Counted from the first letter of the stretch, positions 47,112 through 56,738 are shown. The stretch: 64,000 nt of DNA from Rubrivivax sp. (GCA_027490215.1 JAIXYO010000070.1:62001-126000); one strand, 5' to 3'. Program-made: numbers and translations. Notes: generated by a model not told the origin, from the letters alone.

Positions 47112-49073
47112 TCAATACAAGCGAACGGCCGTGTCGACGACCCACGTCCGGCGGATTTCGATCACATCGAACTCGCGGGCCAGTCCCGGGGGGAACGCCG
47201 GGTAAGGCAGGAGGCTTTCCACGATCCGTCGTATCCCCTCATCCATCTCCGGAACGCCGCTTGACAGCAGAAAGGTCACGGATTCCACCGAGCCGTCGCT
47301 TCGGATGGCCACCGTCACGAGGGGGTCTGTGTGGGGGCGCTTCGCCACGTCGCGAATGCGATCGACCGTCATGTTCAGTTCGATCTTCCGTGCCCACGCT
47401 TCGGCATAAAGCACGAGTTCGGAATTCGGATCGGTGCGCCCGAACAGTCTGCCTCGACGCGCACCGCGTGAGGATGGCTCCAGCCTGGAAGCGAGGTTCG
47501 CAGCCTCTGACGCTGCTGCGCGCCGGGCAGCTTCTTCATCCAGTTGGCGTCCCATCGCGCGCCGTGAGGCTTCGCGTCTTGCCTCGTCCCGTGCGGCTTC
47601 GGCACGAGCGGCTTCCTGCCGCCCTGCCTCCTGACGAGCGGCGTCCTGACGAGCGGCGTCCTGCCGGGCCGCTTCCTGTCGCGCGACTTGTTGGCGCTCG
47701 GCTTCCTGTCGAGCGGCCTCCTGACGCGCCGCTTCTTCTCGAGCCGCCTGCTGTCGTGCCGCTTGTTGGCGATCGGCCTCCAGGCGCGCACTCTCGATCC
47801 GCTGTGCTTCCTGGCGAGCAGACTCTTGTCGAGCCAACTCCTGTCGCGCAACCTGTTGGCGCTCAGCCTCCAGTCTCGCGCTCTCGACTCGCTGCGCTTC
47901 CTGGCGAACAGCCTCCTGTCGCGCGAGCTCCTGGCGCGCCGCTTCCAGCCTTGCACTCTCGATTCGCTGTTCTTCCTGACGGGCAGCTTCCTCGCGCTCG
48001 GCTTGCTGGCGCTGAGCCTGCTGGCGTTCAGCCACTTGCCGCGCAGTCTCGACGCGCTGAGCTTCCTGGCGAGCAGCCTCTTTTCTCACCACCTCCTGTC
48101 GAGCGGCCTCCTGGCGCGTGGCCTGCTGTTGCGCGGCCTCCTGGCGCTCCGCTTCCTGCTTCGCACTCTCGAGACGCTGCGCTTCGCGACGGGCGGCTTC
48201 CTGACGCGCGAGCGCTTGACGTTCAGCCTCAAGCCGCTCTGTCTCGAGGCGCTCAGCTTCCTGGCGGGCCACCTCCTTGCGTTCACTCTCAAGCCGCTCG
48301 GCCTCCAACAACAGAGCCTGTCGCTGGACCTCCTGTGCCAGACGATCGACCACGACCCGTTCCATGGTCGGGTCTGGCTTTTCAACAACCACTTCTGTTG
48401 GCGCCGATGCAGCGGCTTCCGGACTCGATGCGGCGGATGCCACGGCCAACGCAGGTATCGGCGCGGAGGCTGCAGGGGCCACCACCCACGTGGCCATGTC
48501 GGTTTGCTCCACTGCCATCACGGTTGGCGGCGTGGGCGTGGCTGGCGCGACCTCGCCGGGCGCTTCAGAGGGCAACGCAGCTGGGGCGGGCGCGGCAGCG
48601 GGCGCCACGTCAGCTTGTGGCGCCAGCACGGGTTCGGGTGTGGCCTCGGGCGTCGATTCGACCGCCACGGTCAGTTCGCTTGTCGAAGTACTCGCCTCGG
48701 CCGCTGGGGCCGGGGGTGCTTCGCCCACCGCGGGGGTGGCAGCGGTCGGGCCTTCGGCCGGTCGCTGCGCGGTCGATGTCGCTTGCCAGGGCTCGGCGGC
48801 CGTGACCACCGCTGCCGCCGCAGCCTTTTCGCGAGCTGGTATCAGCAACATGCGCAGGTCGGGGGCCTCGGCCCTTCGCTGTTGCCAGGGAAATGAGAAC
48901 CCCGGGAGACCCCAACCCTGACCGCCAAAGGTCAGGCTCAACAACAGCGCGTGGATCAGCAGAGACAGGAGCAGCGCGAAAGTCAGCGGCTGTCGCCTTG
49001 CGCTGATGCGCGGCCTGGGCTGAGGGGACTGCTGCGCTGACCGGTCCACCGGGCTAGGGCCTGCTAACGCCAT
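47112..49073 (-). CDS. TonB/TolA-like energy-transducing protein with very long repetitive coiled coil
   Basis: This 653-residue protein has one N-terminal membrane helix (31-49) with the SxxxH motif (Ser37, His41) that TonB and TolA use to contact ExbB/D or TolQ/R. An Ala/Pro/Thr-rich stretch follows (about 75-240). Next is a helix of some 270 residues (about 245-515) built from short Arg-Gln-Glu-Ala units such as ARQEAARQEAER. A C-terminal TonB/TolA-type domain (about 545-653) contains VTVAIRSDGSVESV and LPYPAFPPGL. It resembles TolA in layout, yet no exbB, exbD or tol genes are nearby. ATG 49073 lies inside the terminal repeat of a mobile-like element; GTG at codon 9 may be the older start. 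Confidence 0.85.
   Translation of the reverse strand: MALAGPSPVDRSAQQSPQPRPRISARRQPLTFALLLSLLIHALLLSLTFGGQGWGLPGFSFPWQQRRAEAPDLRMLLIPAREKAAAAAVVTAAEPWQATSTAQRPAEGPTAATPAVGEAPPAPAAEASTSTSELTVAVESTPEATPEPVLAPQADVAPAAAPAPAALPSEAPGEVAPATPTPPTVMAVEQTDMATWVVAPAASAPIPALAVASAASSPEAAASAPTEVVVEKPDPTMERVVVDRLAQEVQRQALLLEAERLESERKEVARQEAERLETERLEAERQALARQEAARREAQRLESAKQEAERQEAAQQQATRQEAARQEVVRKEAARQEAQRVETARQVAERQQAQRQQAEREEAARQEEQRIESARLEAARQELARQEAVRQEAQRVESARLEAERQQVARQELARQESARQEAQRIESARLEADRQQAARQQAAREEAARQEAARQEAERQQVARQEAARQDAARQDAARQEAGRQEAARAEAARDEARREASRRAMGRQLDEEAARRAAASEAANLASRLEPSSRGARRGRLFGRTDPNSELVLYAEAWARKIELNMTVDRIRDVAKRPHTDPLVTVAIRSDGSVESVTFLLSSGVPEMDEGIRRIVESLLPYPAFPPGLAREFDVIEIRRTWVVDTAVRLY
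47565..48330 (-). repeat. Tandem-like coding repeats of the coiled-coil region
   Basis: The DNA here is a string of imperfect units on the coding strand encoding (A/R)RQEA-type blocks of 7-11 residues. Neighbouring units are near-identical in places, for example two successive copies of GACGAGCGGCGTCCT at about 47633-47662. Such sequence can expand or contract by slippage or recombination, so helix length may vary between strains. Confidence 0.7.
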
Positions 49074-49324
49074 GGGAGGGCTCGCGCCGGTTCGCTGCAG
49101 ACCGCAGGGCTAGGCGCGTGCGAGGCCGCGTGCCCGCAGCACGCAACGAGCGAGCAACGACGCCCTGCGGTCTGCAGTGACCCGGCCCGAAGGGTGATCT
49201 CAGCAAGCGGCCGCCAGCAGCGTTGCAAATCCTCGCCATAGCGGTAGCTATGTCTGTGGTTTGCGTCTCGCTGGCAGCCGCTTGCTGAGTCACGCGAACC
49301 CTCCCATGGCGTTAACAGGCCCTA
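49055..49324. mobile_element. 270-bp MITE-like element with 32-bp terminal inverted repeats
   Basis: The ends, 49055-49086 and 49293-49324, are inverted copies matching at 30 of 32 positions, reading TAGGGCCTGYTAACGCC inward. Two further inverted repeats lie inside: a perfect 16-bp pair at 49095-49110/49162-49177 (CTGCAGACCGCAGGGC) and a 20-bp pair with one mismatch at 49199-49218/49270-49289 (core CTCAGCAAGCGGC). No transposase gene fits. TA at both outer ends could be a target duplication, as made by IS630/mariner-type elements (inference). It occupies exactly the gap between the ppx stop and the tonB-like start. Confidence 0.78.
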
Positions 49325-50875
49325 ATAACCCGCTGTGCGCGGCAGTTCGAGCTGCAGTGGTCCGCTGCGCTGCCAGATCGCGGCCTCCTCAGTCAGCAGG
49401 TAATGGGTACGCGGGTGGTTCTCCAGCCAGCCGGGCTGCCAGCTCAACTCGGCCGCGGAGCCGCTGCGCCGCAGGGCGAGCGCATGCTTGTCCACCGGGC
49501 CGCGGGCATGGCATTTGATGATGGCCAGCCGCAGGCACAAGGTCTGCCAGGCGAAGTCTGCTTGCGTCAGACTGGCTTCGACCTTGCGCAGGCCACCACG
49601 CTGCGCCAGCACCAGTTCGGCCAGGCGTCGCTGCTCCGACTGCGAAAAACCCGGCGCATCGACATGGCCCAGCATGTAGGCGCTGTGGCGATGGTGATCG
49701 TGGTGCGACACCATCATGCCGATCTCGTGCAAGGCGCAGGCCCACTGCAACTCGCGACGCGAATCGCGGCTGGCATCGGGCTGCACGTTGAGGTACAGCT
49801 GTTCCGCGACCTGTGCCACACGCTGCGCCTGCGGCTCATCGACCAGGAACCGGCGCTGCAATTCGCGCACCGAGCTGTCGCGCATGTCTTCGCCGTCATT
49901 CGTTTGCTGGCTGGCGTTGAGGCGTTCGTCAAGGTCGAAGATCACGCCCTGGCGCAGTGCGCCTCGCGCGGGTATCAGCGCATCGATGCCGAAATGGGTG
50001 GCGAGCGTGTAGAGAATGGACAGCCCGCCGGCGATGATCGCGCGGCGGTCTTCCTTCAACCCAGCCAGCGCAAGACGTTCGACCCGGCCGGCGGCGATGC
50101 ACTGCTCCATCAGCCAGCGCAAGCCGCCTGGGGTGATGCGTCCGTCGGTGATGCGATTGGCCTGCAGCAGTTGCGACACGGCGCCGACCGTGCCTGACGA
50201 ACCCAGGGCCTCGACCCAGTGCTCAGGTGCAAATGGTTGCAGCGCCTCTTCGAGCTCCGCACCCGCAGCCACCTGCGCGGCCCGGAACGCGGCCTCGGTA
50301 TAGCGGCCACTGCCAAAGTACTTCATCGAGAGGCTGACGCTGCCGACCTGGAACGACTCGGCAAGAACCGGTTTGCGGCCATGGCCCAGGATCATCTCGG
50401 TGGAGCGCCCGCCGATGTCGATGACCAGGCGAGGCTGCGTCGACGGCTGCAGCCGTGCCACCCCAGCGTAAATCAGCCGGGCTTCCTCTCGACCAGAAAT
50501 CACTTCGATCGCGTGACCGAGCACAGTTTCGGCACGCGCCAGGAAGGCATTGCGATTGCGCGCCTCGCGCAGGGTCTGTGTGGCCACCGCGCGCACCTGC
50601 CATGAAGACACGCCCTCCAACCGCTTGGCGAAGCGCGCCAGGCAAGCGAGCCCGCGCAGGATGGCCTCTTCGGTCAGCAGGCCGTTTTCATCGAGTCCCG
50701 CGCCAAGGCGAACGGTTTCCTTCAGGTAATCGACTCGGCGATAGCGCGCGCCGTCGAGCTGGCCGAGCTCGAGTCGAAAGCTGTTCGAGCCCATGTCGAT
50801 GGCGGCCAGCAATCCGCGCCAGCGGGCGCCGGCTGTGTCAAAAGAGGCAGGCCGTGCAGCCAGGGTCAAATCCAT
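49322..50875 (-). CDS. ppx: Exopolyphosphatase / Ppx-GppA phosphatase
   Basis: This 517-residue enzyme of the Ppx/GppA family releases phosphate from polyphosphate. The N-terminal ASKHA fold shows AAIDMGSNSFRLELG near residue 28, a second phosphate loop VIDIGGRSTEMILGHG near 150 and SLSMKYFGSGRYTE. The C-terminal HD-like helical domain has CALHEIGMMVSHHDHHRHSAYML near 390-412. Length agrees with Ppx rather than the shorter phosphatase-only forms. ATG 50875 is chosen (MDLTLAARP). Its stop codon TAG lies in the terminal repeat of the element at 49055-49324. It follows sseA by 82 bases on the same strand. Confidence 0.93.
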   Translation of the reverse strand: MDLTLAARPASFDTAGARWRGLLAAIDMGSNSFRLELGQLDGARYRRVDYLKETVRLGAGLDENGLLTEEAILRGLACLARFAKRLEGVSSWQVRAVATQTLREARNRNAFLARAETVLGHAIEVISGREEARLIYAGVARLQPSTQPRLVIDIGGRSTEMILGHGRKPVLAESFQVGSVSLSMKYFGSGRYTEAAFRAAQVAAGAELEEALQPFAPEHWVEALGSSGTVGAVSQLLQANRITDGRITPGGLRWLMEQCIAAGRVERLALAGLKEDRRAIIAGGLSILYTLATHFGIDALIPARGALRQGVIFDLDERLNASQQTNDGEDMRDSSVRELQRRFLVDEPQAQRVAQVAEQLYLNVQPDASRDSRRELQWACALHEIGMMVSHHDHHRHSAYMLGHVDAPGFSQSEQRRLAELVLAQRGGLRKVEASLTQADFAWQTLCLRLAIIKCHARGPVDKHALALRRSGSAAELSWQPGWLENHPRTHYLLTEEAAIWQRSGPLQLELPRTAGY

Positions 50876-50957
50876 CAAATCATTGTCGGGGAAAACTGTG
50901 ACGCTGCGACCAGCGCGGTGGGCCCGCACAGGCCCCGCCGAATCGCTTCAGGGTTGC

Positions 50958-51836
50958 TCAGCCGCGGGCGACCGGGCGGGAGGGATCAGACGACCATTCG
51001 CTCCAGGAACCAGGATAAAGCGCCGCGCCGTCGATCCCGGCCACCGACATCGCCAGCAGGTTGTGGCAGGCCGTGACACCCGAGCCACACTGGTGCACGA
51101 CCTCGCTTCCGGAACGCGCACCGATCAGTGTCAGCAGTTCAGCGCGAAGCACTTCGGCCGGCTTGAAGCATCCGTCGGCAGCGAGGTTGTCCTTGAAGAA
51201 ACGGTTGCTCGCGCCCGGGATGTGCCCAGCCTGCGCGTCGAGCGGCTCAACCTCGCCGCGAAAGCGCTCGGGTGCCCGCGCATCGATCAAGCTGATGCGA
51301 CCGAGTTGCGCCTGCAGCATGTCTGCATCGACGGTGCGCACCAGCGGCGATACCTCGGCACCGATCGGGTAGGCCGATTGCGGCTTCACGCTGACTGCAG
51401 CGCCCTGGACGGCGCCACCGACCGACTGCCATGCCGCAAACCCTCCATCGAGTACCACCACCGCCTCATGACCAAGCCAGCGAAGCATCCACCACAGCCG
51501 CGCCGAAAACATCGCGCCCTGGCGGTCGTACACAACGACTTGCGTCCTCGGTGTGACACCAAGGCGCCCGACGGTGGCGGCGAACGCCGCTCGATCCGGC
51601 AGCGGATGGCGACCGTTGAGACCGGTCTTCTGACCGCACAAGTCCCGGTCCAGATGGACATACAAGGCACCGGGCAGGTGAGCAAGGAGGTAGGCGCGCT
51701 CTCCGGCAGACGGGTCGGTCAGGTCGAAGCTGGCATCGAGCACGACGGGTGAGGAGACGCTTTCGATCAAGCCCTGCAATGCCTGTGCGCTGATCAGCGC
51801 ACTGCCGGCGCGAGGCGACGTCGGCTCGCCGATCAT
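50958..51836 (-). CDS. sseA: 3-mercaptopyruvate sulfurtransferase (two rhodanese domains)
   Basis: This 292-residue protein has an inactive N-terminal rhodanese domain (HLPGALYVHLDRDL, VVYDRQGAMFSARLWWMLRW) and an active C-terminal one with catalytic Cys in HQCGSGVTACHNLLA. The loop CGSGVTA, rather than CRKGVT, marks mercaptopyruvate sulfurtransferases over thiosulfate ones. It transfers sulfur from 3-mercaptopyruvate to acceptors. ATG 51836 overlaps the stop of the Rieske gene (ATGA), so both are co-transcribed. Confidence 0.92.
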   Translation of the reverse strand: MIGEPTSPRAGSALISAQALQGLIESVSSPVVLDASFDLTDPSAGERAYLLAHLPGALYVHLDRDLCGQKTGLNGRHPLPDRAAFAATVGRLGVTPRTQVVVYDRQGAMFSARLWWMLRWLGHEAVVVLDGGFAAWQSVGGAVQGAAVSVKPQSAYPIGAEVSPLVRTVDADMLQAQLGRISLIDARAPERFRGEVEPLDAQAGHIPGASNRFFKDNLAADGCFKPAEVLRAELLTLIGARSGSEVVHQCGSGVTACHNLLAMSVAGIDGAALYPGSWSEWSSDPSRPVARG

Positions 51837-53077
51837 GATCCGACCACAGCGATCGCCGGGTTCAGCGTGCGATGCGACGAGCTGGCAGACGCATCGCTGG
51901 CCGACACCAGCGACTCGCCCATGGCACCGCGGTACCAGGCGTGGAACTGCTCCATGCCATCTTCCATCGGACTCTGGTAAGGGCCGGACTCGTGGTCACC
52001 GCGCTGCCACAGGGCCGCACGGCCCTGGTCCATGCGCATCGCGATCTCGTCGTCCTCGACACAGGTTTCCAGGTAGGCAGCCTGCTGGGTGTCCATGTAC
52101 TCGCGCTCGAAAGCGGCGATCTCTTCCGGGTAATAGAACTCGACGACGTTGGTGGTGTGGCGCGGGCCTCGCGGGTACAGCGTCGACACCACCAGCACAT
52201 TCGGGTACCACTCGACCATCACGCCGGGGTAATACGTCAGCCAGATGGCGCCGTGCTTGGGTGGGCGGCCGTCGTGGTGCTCCTGCTGGTAACGCAGCAC
52301 CTCGTCGTGCCAGCGGCTGTAGACGCTGGAACCCGGCTTGCCGAGCGCCTCGCCCGCCGCGGTGGCAACGCCCACGGTCTGCACCGAGTAGTTCGAGCCC
52401 ATCTCCCAGCGCAGATCGTCGGTGGTCACGAAGTTGCCGAGGCCGGGGTGGAACGGACCCACGTGATAGTCCTCGAGGTAGACCTCGATGAAGGTCTTCC
52501 AGTTGTAGTCGCATTCATGCACGTGCACTCGGTCGAGCACATGGCCGGTGAAATCGAGGTCGGCCCGAGGCCCGAGCGCTGCCAGGTCAGCGGCAATGTC
52601 GCGGCCGTTGTCCTCGAACACGAGGCCATTCCAGCTGCGTGTCTTGTAGTTGTTCAGGTGCAGGCACGGCGACTCGGCGAAATGCGGAGCGCCAATCAGC
52701 TGGCCAGTCAGGTCGTAGGTCCAGCGGTGCAGCGGGCAGACGATGTTGCTGCGGGTATTGCCGCGACCGTGGAGGATCAGCGCTTGGCGGTGACGGCACA
52801 CATTGGAGATCAACTCGACGCTGTTCGGCGTGCGCACCAGAACACGGCCATCGCCTTCCTGAGGCAAGGTGTAGTAGTCGCCCGCTTGCGGGACCGACAG
52901 TTCGTGTCCGAGGTAGCGCGGTCCATGGCGGAAAAGCGTGTCCGCCTCGCGCTGGAAGAGCGCTTCGTCGAAGTAGGCGGATGCAGCCAGGGGCAGCGCG
53001 TTGTTTGCGGCGCGGGGGCGCACAGGGTGTCTCGCGTCGGACACCGCAGTGCCGCGCTCGACGAACAGATCGGACAT
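51833..53077 (-). CDS. Rieske-type aromatic-ring-hydroxylating oxygenase large subunit family
   Basis: This 414-residue protein has an N-terminal Rieske domain with ligands Cys94, His96, Cys114 and His117 (CRHRQ, CPLHRW). The C-terminal mononuclear iron domain has motif EDYHVGPFHPGL giving two His, and a late acidic ligand probably in the MRMDQGRA region. The family covers ring-hydroxylating dioxygenases and alkyl-amine monooxygenases such as carnitine or glycine-betaine enzymes. Substrate cannot be told, and no ferredoxin or reductase gene lies beside it. ATG 53077 has GGAGAG upstream. The partner sulfurtransferase gene overlaps its end. Confidence 0.88.
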   Translation of the reverse strand: MSDLFVERGTAVSDARHPVRPRAANNALPLAASAYFDEALFQREADTLFRHGPRYLGHELSVPQAGDYYTLPQEGDGRVLVRTPNSVELISNVCRHRQALILHGRGNTRSNIVCPLHRWTYDLTGQLIGAPHFAESPCLHLNNYKTRSWNGLVFEDNGRDIAADLAALGPRADLDFTGHVLDRVHVHECDYNWKTFIEVYLEDYHVGPFHPGLGNFVTTDDLRWEMGSNYSVQTVGVATAAGEALGKPGSSVYSRWHDEVLRYQQEHHDGRPPKHGAIWLTYYPGVMVEWYPNVLVVSTLYPRGPRHTTNVVEFYYPEEIAAFEREYMDTQQAAYLETCVEDDEIAMRMDQGRAALWQRGDHESGPYQSPMEDGMEQFHAWYRGAMGESLVSASDASASSSHRTLNPAIAVVGS

Positions 53078-53235
53078 GGCCGGGAGTCTCTCCTGGTAAA
53101 CGGTGGGCAATGCGGCGCAAACGATGACGGCGCCGCAGCCTCAGCGCTTCGTTCGAAACGCTGGTCAGAAGTCATTTTAAGGCGCCGACACGGCAAAAGA
53201 CCGCTGACTACAATGAACTGGCATTTCAATCGTTC

Positions 53236-53526
53236 ATGGCCAAGACCTCATCCGCCCCCGCGGCATCCGCGCCCGCTGCTCCCGCTTCAGCAACGCTGCC
53301 CATGCCTCTGACTGAACCGCTGCCGGAAACCTATGAGGCAGCGCTCTCCGAACTTGAGCGACTGGTCGGCGCCATGGAAGCCGGACAATTGCCGCTGGAC
53401 CGCTTGCTCGGCACTTACCGGCGCGGTGCCGAGTTGCTGAACTTCTGCCGCACTCGCCTCGATGCGGTCGAGCAGCAGGTCAAGGTGCTCGAGGACGGCC
53501 AGCTCAAGCCCTGGAACCCGACATGA
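53236..53526 (+). CDS. xseB: Exodeoxyribonuclease VII small subunit
   Basis: This 96-residue XseB has the family core [32 protein letters not shown] (split here: [18 protein letters not shown] then [13 protein letters not shown]), followed by [19 protein letters not shown]. It joins XseA to degrade single-stranded DNA. The first 25 residues are Ala/Pro-rich and not conserved. Its stop overlaps the ispA start by 4 bases (ATGA), in the common xseB-ispA-dxs operon. Confidence 0.94.
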   Translation: MAKTSSAPAASAPAAPASATLPMPLTEPLPETYEAALSELERLVGAMEAGQLPLDRLLGTYRRGAELLNFCRTRLDAVEQQVKVLEDGQLKPWNPT

Positions 53527-54428
53527 CCGCTGCTGATTTCGATGCATGGGCAGGTGCCCAGTTGGCGGCGGTGGAAGACTGCCTGGGCCAGTGGGTGCCC
53601 GCCGACGCGCCGGCCCATCTAGGTACCGCCATGCGCTATGCAGTACTTGATGGAGGCAAGCGCCTGCGACCGCTGTTGACCTTGGCCGCAGCGCATGCGG
53701 TGGGTGGCCTGCGCATCGCTTCGCTGCGTGCGGCCTGTGCCGTGGAGTTGATCCACGCGTATTCGCTGGTGCATGACGACATGCCCTGCATGGACAACGA
53801 CGTGCTGCGACGTGGCAAACCGACCGTTCATGTGAAGTTTGGCGAAGCGCCAGCCATGCTGGCTGGCGATGCGATGCAGGCGTTGGCCTTCGAAGTGCTG
53901 ACCCCTGACGCACCGTCGAATCCTGAGGCGACTGTTCCTGCTGCCCTGCAGGCCAAGTTGTGCGGCTTGCTGGCTCGCGCGGCCGGACACGCCGGCATGG
54001 CGGGTGGCCAGGCGATCGATCTGGCGAGTGTCGGTCGGCCGCTCGATGAGCAAAGCCTGCGCGACATGCACCACCGCAAGACCGGTGCACTGCTGCGGGC
54101 CAGCGTGATGATGGGCGCGGCTTGCGGCGACGTCGATGCCGCGGCATGGTCTGCACTGGAGGTCTATGGCAATTCGATCGGGCTGGCCTTTCAGGTCATC
54201 GACGACGTGCTCGACGTGACCCAGGCATCAGACAAGCTCGGCAAGACGGCCGGCAAGGACGTCGACGCGAACAAGCCGACCTACGTCAGCCTGATGGGGC
54301 TGGATGCAGCGCGGCGACATGCGTTTGAACTGCGCGATCAGGCGCACTCGGCATTGGCGCGCTCGGCGCTGCGCGACACGGTGTGGCTGGGCCTGTTGGC
54401 CGACAAGGTAGTGGAACGGGACCGTTGA
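53523..54428 (+). CDS. ispA: Farnesyl diphosphate synthase
   Basis: This 301-residue short-chain prenyl synthase condenses IPP with DMAPP and GPP to make farnesyl diphosphate. The first aspartate-rich motif DDMPCMDND is at 85-93 and the second, VIDDVLDVT, near 224. GGKRLRP for substrate binding is at 44-50 and [12 protein letters not shown] near the end. It overlaps xseB and precedes dxs by 2 bases, so DNA repair and isoprenoid genes are translated as one unit. Confidence 0.95.
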   Translation: MTAADFDAWAGAQLAAVEDCLGQWVPADAPAHLGTAMRYAVLDGGKRLRPLLTLAAAHAVGGLRIASLRAACAVELIHAYSLVHDDMPCMDNDVLRRGKPTVHVKFGEAPAMLAGDAMQALAFEVLTPDAPSNPEATVPAALQAKLCGLLARAAGHAGMAGGQAIDLASVGRPLDEQSLRDMHHRKTGALLRASVMMGAACGDVDAAAWSALEVYGNSIGLAFQVIDDVLDVTQASDKLGKTAGKDVDANKPTYVSLMGLDAARRHAFELRDQAHSALARSALRDTVWLGLLADKVVERDR

Positions 54429-54430
54429 CG

Positions 54431-56335
54431 ATGAAAAAAGCATTGCTCCATTCGATCGAATCACCCGCCGATGTGCGGCGGCTCTCGCGCAGCGAGCTGC
54501 ACGCCCTGGCCGACGAGTTGCGGGACTACCTGCTGCACAGCGTCTCGCAGACCGGCGGCCACCTGTCGTCGAACCTTGGCACGGTGGAGCTGACGATCGC
54601 GCTGCACCATGTATTCAACACCCCGAGCGACCGCATCGTCTGGGACGTCGGTCACCAGACCTATCCACACAAGATCCTGACCGGTCGCCGCGACCGCATG
54701 GGCACGCTGCGACAGCTCGGCGGCATCAGCGGCTTTCCGCGCCGTGATGAAAGCGAATACGACACCTTCGGCACCGCGCACAGCAGCACCTCGATCTCGG
54801 CAGCCCTCGGCATGGCCGTCGGTGCAGCGCTGAAGGGTGAACACCGCAAGTCGATCGCCGTGATCGGCGACGGCGCGATGAGTGCTGGCATGGCCTTCGA
54901 GGCGCTGAACAACGCCGGCGTCGCCGGTGCCGACGTGCTGGTGATCCTGAACGACAACGACATGTCGATCTCGCCGCCGGTCGGCGCACTGAACCGGTAC
55001 CTGGCGCGACTGATGAGCGGGCGCTTCTATGCCAATGCTCGCGACACCGCGAAGTCGGTACTGAAGAACGCGCCGCCGCTGCTGGAACTGGCGCGGCGCT
55101 TCGAGTCGCATGCCAAGGGCATGGTCGTGCCGGGCACGATCTTCGAAGAGTTCGGCTTCAACTACGTCGGCCCGATCGACGGTCACGACCTCGACGCGCT
55201 GATCCCGACGCTGGAGAACCTGCGCAACCTGAAGGGGCCGCAGTTTCTGCACGTGGTCACCAAGAAGGGCCAGGGCTACAAGCTGGCCGAGAACGACCCC
55301 ATCAATTACCACGGGCCAGGCAAGTTCGACCCGGCCGTGGGCATCAAGGCCGCGGCACCGGGCAAGCCAACCTTCACCCAGGTGTTCGGCAGCTGGCTGT
55401 GCGACATGGCCGCACAGGACGAGCGGCTGGTGGGCATCACGCCGGCGATGCGTGAAGGCTCGGGCATGGTCGAGTTCGAGCGCCGCTTCCCGAACCGGTA
55501 CCACGATGTCGGCATCGCCGAACAGCATGCGGTGACCTTCGCCGCTGGTATCGCCTGCGAGGGCTTGAAGCCGGTGGTCGCCATCTATTCGACCTTCCTG
55601 CAGCGTGGCTACGACCAATTGATCCACGACGTGGCGATCCAGAACCTGCCGGTCGTGTTCGCACTCGACCGAGCGGGCTTGGTGGGCGCCGATGGCGCAA
55701 CGCACGCGGGCAACTACGACATCGCCTACCTGCGCTGCATCCCGAACATGAGCGTGATGACACCGGCCGACGAGAACGAGTGCCGGCAGCTGCTGTACAC
55801 GGCCTTCCTGCAGGATCACCCGACGGCCGTGCGCTACCCGCGTGGCAAGGGCGTGGGCGTCGAGGTGCAAACCGCGATGACCGCGATCCCGTTCGGCAAG
55901 GGAGAAGTGCGCCGAGAATCTGGTCAGAACGCTGGCGCACACGGCAAGCGCATTGCCATCCTGGCCTTCGGCACCCTGCTCTATGCCGCGCTGGATGCCG
56001 CCGAGCGCCTCGACGCCACGGTGGCCAACATGCGCTTCGCCAAGCCGCTCGACGTGACGCTGGTCGCCGAGCTGGCGCGCACACACGATGCGCTGGTCAC
56101 GGTCGAAGACGGCTGCACGATGGGCGGCGCAGGCTCGGCCGTGCTCGAAGCGCTGCAACAGGCCGGCATCGCGATGCCGGTGCTGGTGCTGGGCCTCCCC
56201 GACGAGTTCATCGAACACGGCGACCCAGCGGTGCTGATGTCACGCTGCGGGCTCGATTCAGCCGGCATTGAGCAATCGATCCTGAAACGCTTCGGCGGCC
56301 GGCCGGCGCTGGTGCGGCCCGCGGTGCATCAGTGA
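54431..56335 (+). CDS. dxs: 1-deoxy-D-xylulose-5-phosphate synthase
   Basis: This 634-residue thiamine-diphosphate enzyme makes DXP from pyruvate and glyceraldehyde-3-phosphate, the first step of the MEP isoprenoid pathway. The TPP-binding motif [16 protein letters not shown] is near residue 148, with the N-terminal [14 protein letters not shown] and the transketolase-like [15 protein letters not shown] near 360. ATG 54431 gives MKKALL, the usual start region. Length is normal. It ends a three-gene operon, and a 403-base repeat-rich gap follows. Confidence 0.97.
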   Translation: MKKALLHSIESPADVRRLSRSELHALADELRDYLLHSVSQTGGHLSSNLGTVELTIALHHVFNTPSDRIVWDVGHQTYPHKILTGRRDRMGTLRQLGGISGFPRRDESEYDTFGTAHSSTSISAALGMAVGAALKGEHRKSIAVIGDGAMSAGMAFEALNNAGVAGADVLVILNDNDMSISPPVGALNRYLARLMSGRFYANARDTAKSVLKNAPPLLELARRFESHAKGMVVPGTIFEEFGFNYVGPIDGHDLDALIPTLENLRNLKGPQFLHVVTKKGQGYKLAENDPINYHGPGKFDPAVGIKAAAPGKPTFTQVFGSWLCDMAAQDERLVGITPAMREGSGMVEFERRFPNRYHDVGIAEQHAVTFAAGIACEGLKPVVAIYSTFLQRGYDQLIHDVAIQNLPVVFALDRAGLVGADGATHAGNYDIAYLRCIPNMSVMTPADENECRQLLYTAFLQDHPTAVRYPRGKGVGVEVQTAMTAIPFGKGEVRRESGQNAGAHGKRIAILAFGTLLYAALDAAERLDATVANMRFAKPLDVTLVAELARTHDALVTVEDGCTMGGAGSAVLEALQQAGIAMPVLVLGLPDEFIEHGDPAVLMSRCGLDSAGIEQSILKRFGGRPALVRPAVHQ

Positions 56336-56377
56336 TCGGCTGATCCCCCTCCTCTTAAGCGGTCTTGGTCTTGCTTG

Positions 56378-56510
56378 GCTGCCGAAGGCGTAGGGTGACC
56401 GGCTCCGCTCATGTCCCCCGGGCCGGTTCGCCATTCATTCGCTTCGCACAACACTGATCCGGCCCTCCTCCTTTACTTCGCTACGCCGGTCACCCCACGC
56501 CCTCGGCAGC
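56378..56510. repeat. Palindromic repeat, unit A
   Basis: The outer arms 56378-56402 (GCTGCCGAAGGCGTAGGGTG onward) and 56486-56510 pair as an inverted repeat at 23 of 25 positions. Between them lies a core of two blocks, 56411-56446 and 56459-56479, that also occurs inverted in unit B. I see no coding potential or terminator T-run. Confidence 0.8.
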
Positions 56511-56566
56511 GAGCAACGCTGTCGCCTGCAACGGGCTTTGACTCCAGACCGCTTCGGTCATTGAAG

Positions 56567-56695
56567 GAGCGCTGCGGTGGGCCGATGTGTGGAGTGAAGT
56601 AAAGGAGGAGGGCCGGCGGGACTTGTGCCGAAGCGAATGAATGGCGAACCGGCCCGGGGGACATGAACGCAACACATCGGCCCGCCGCAGCGCTC
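56567..56695. repeat. Palindromic repeat, unit B (inverted core copy)
   Basis: The outer arms 56567-56590 (GAGCGCTGCGGTGGGCCGAT onward) and 56672-56695 pair at 23 of 24 positions and are unrelated to the arms of unit A. The core blocks at 56596-56616 (21 bp) and 56629-56664 (36 bp) are perfect inverted copies of those in unit A. Short open frames on both strands that begin Met-Ser-Pro-Gly in the cores are reflections of this symmetry and not genes. The whole gap 56336-56738 between dxs and the VOC gene is filled by these two units. Confidence 0.8.
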
Positions 56696-56738
56696 TCGCA
56701 TTGCCCTCAGAGTTTTGATTGACGCGAACGGCGTGGTA

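Noticed and set aside
47560-48330. Possible CRISPR-like regular repeats
   Set aside because: Units are imperfect, lack unique spacers of constant length and lie inside a coding coiled coil.
56411-56664. Two small mirror-image frames starting Met-Ser-Pro-Gly
   Set aside because: They arise from the inverted core repeat; their similarity follows from DNA symmetry and they diverge in amino acids outside it without a family.
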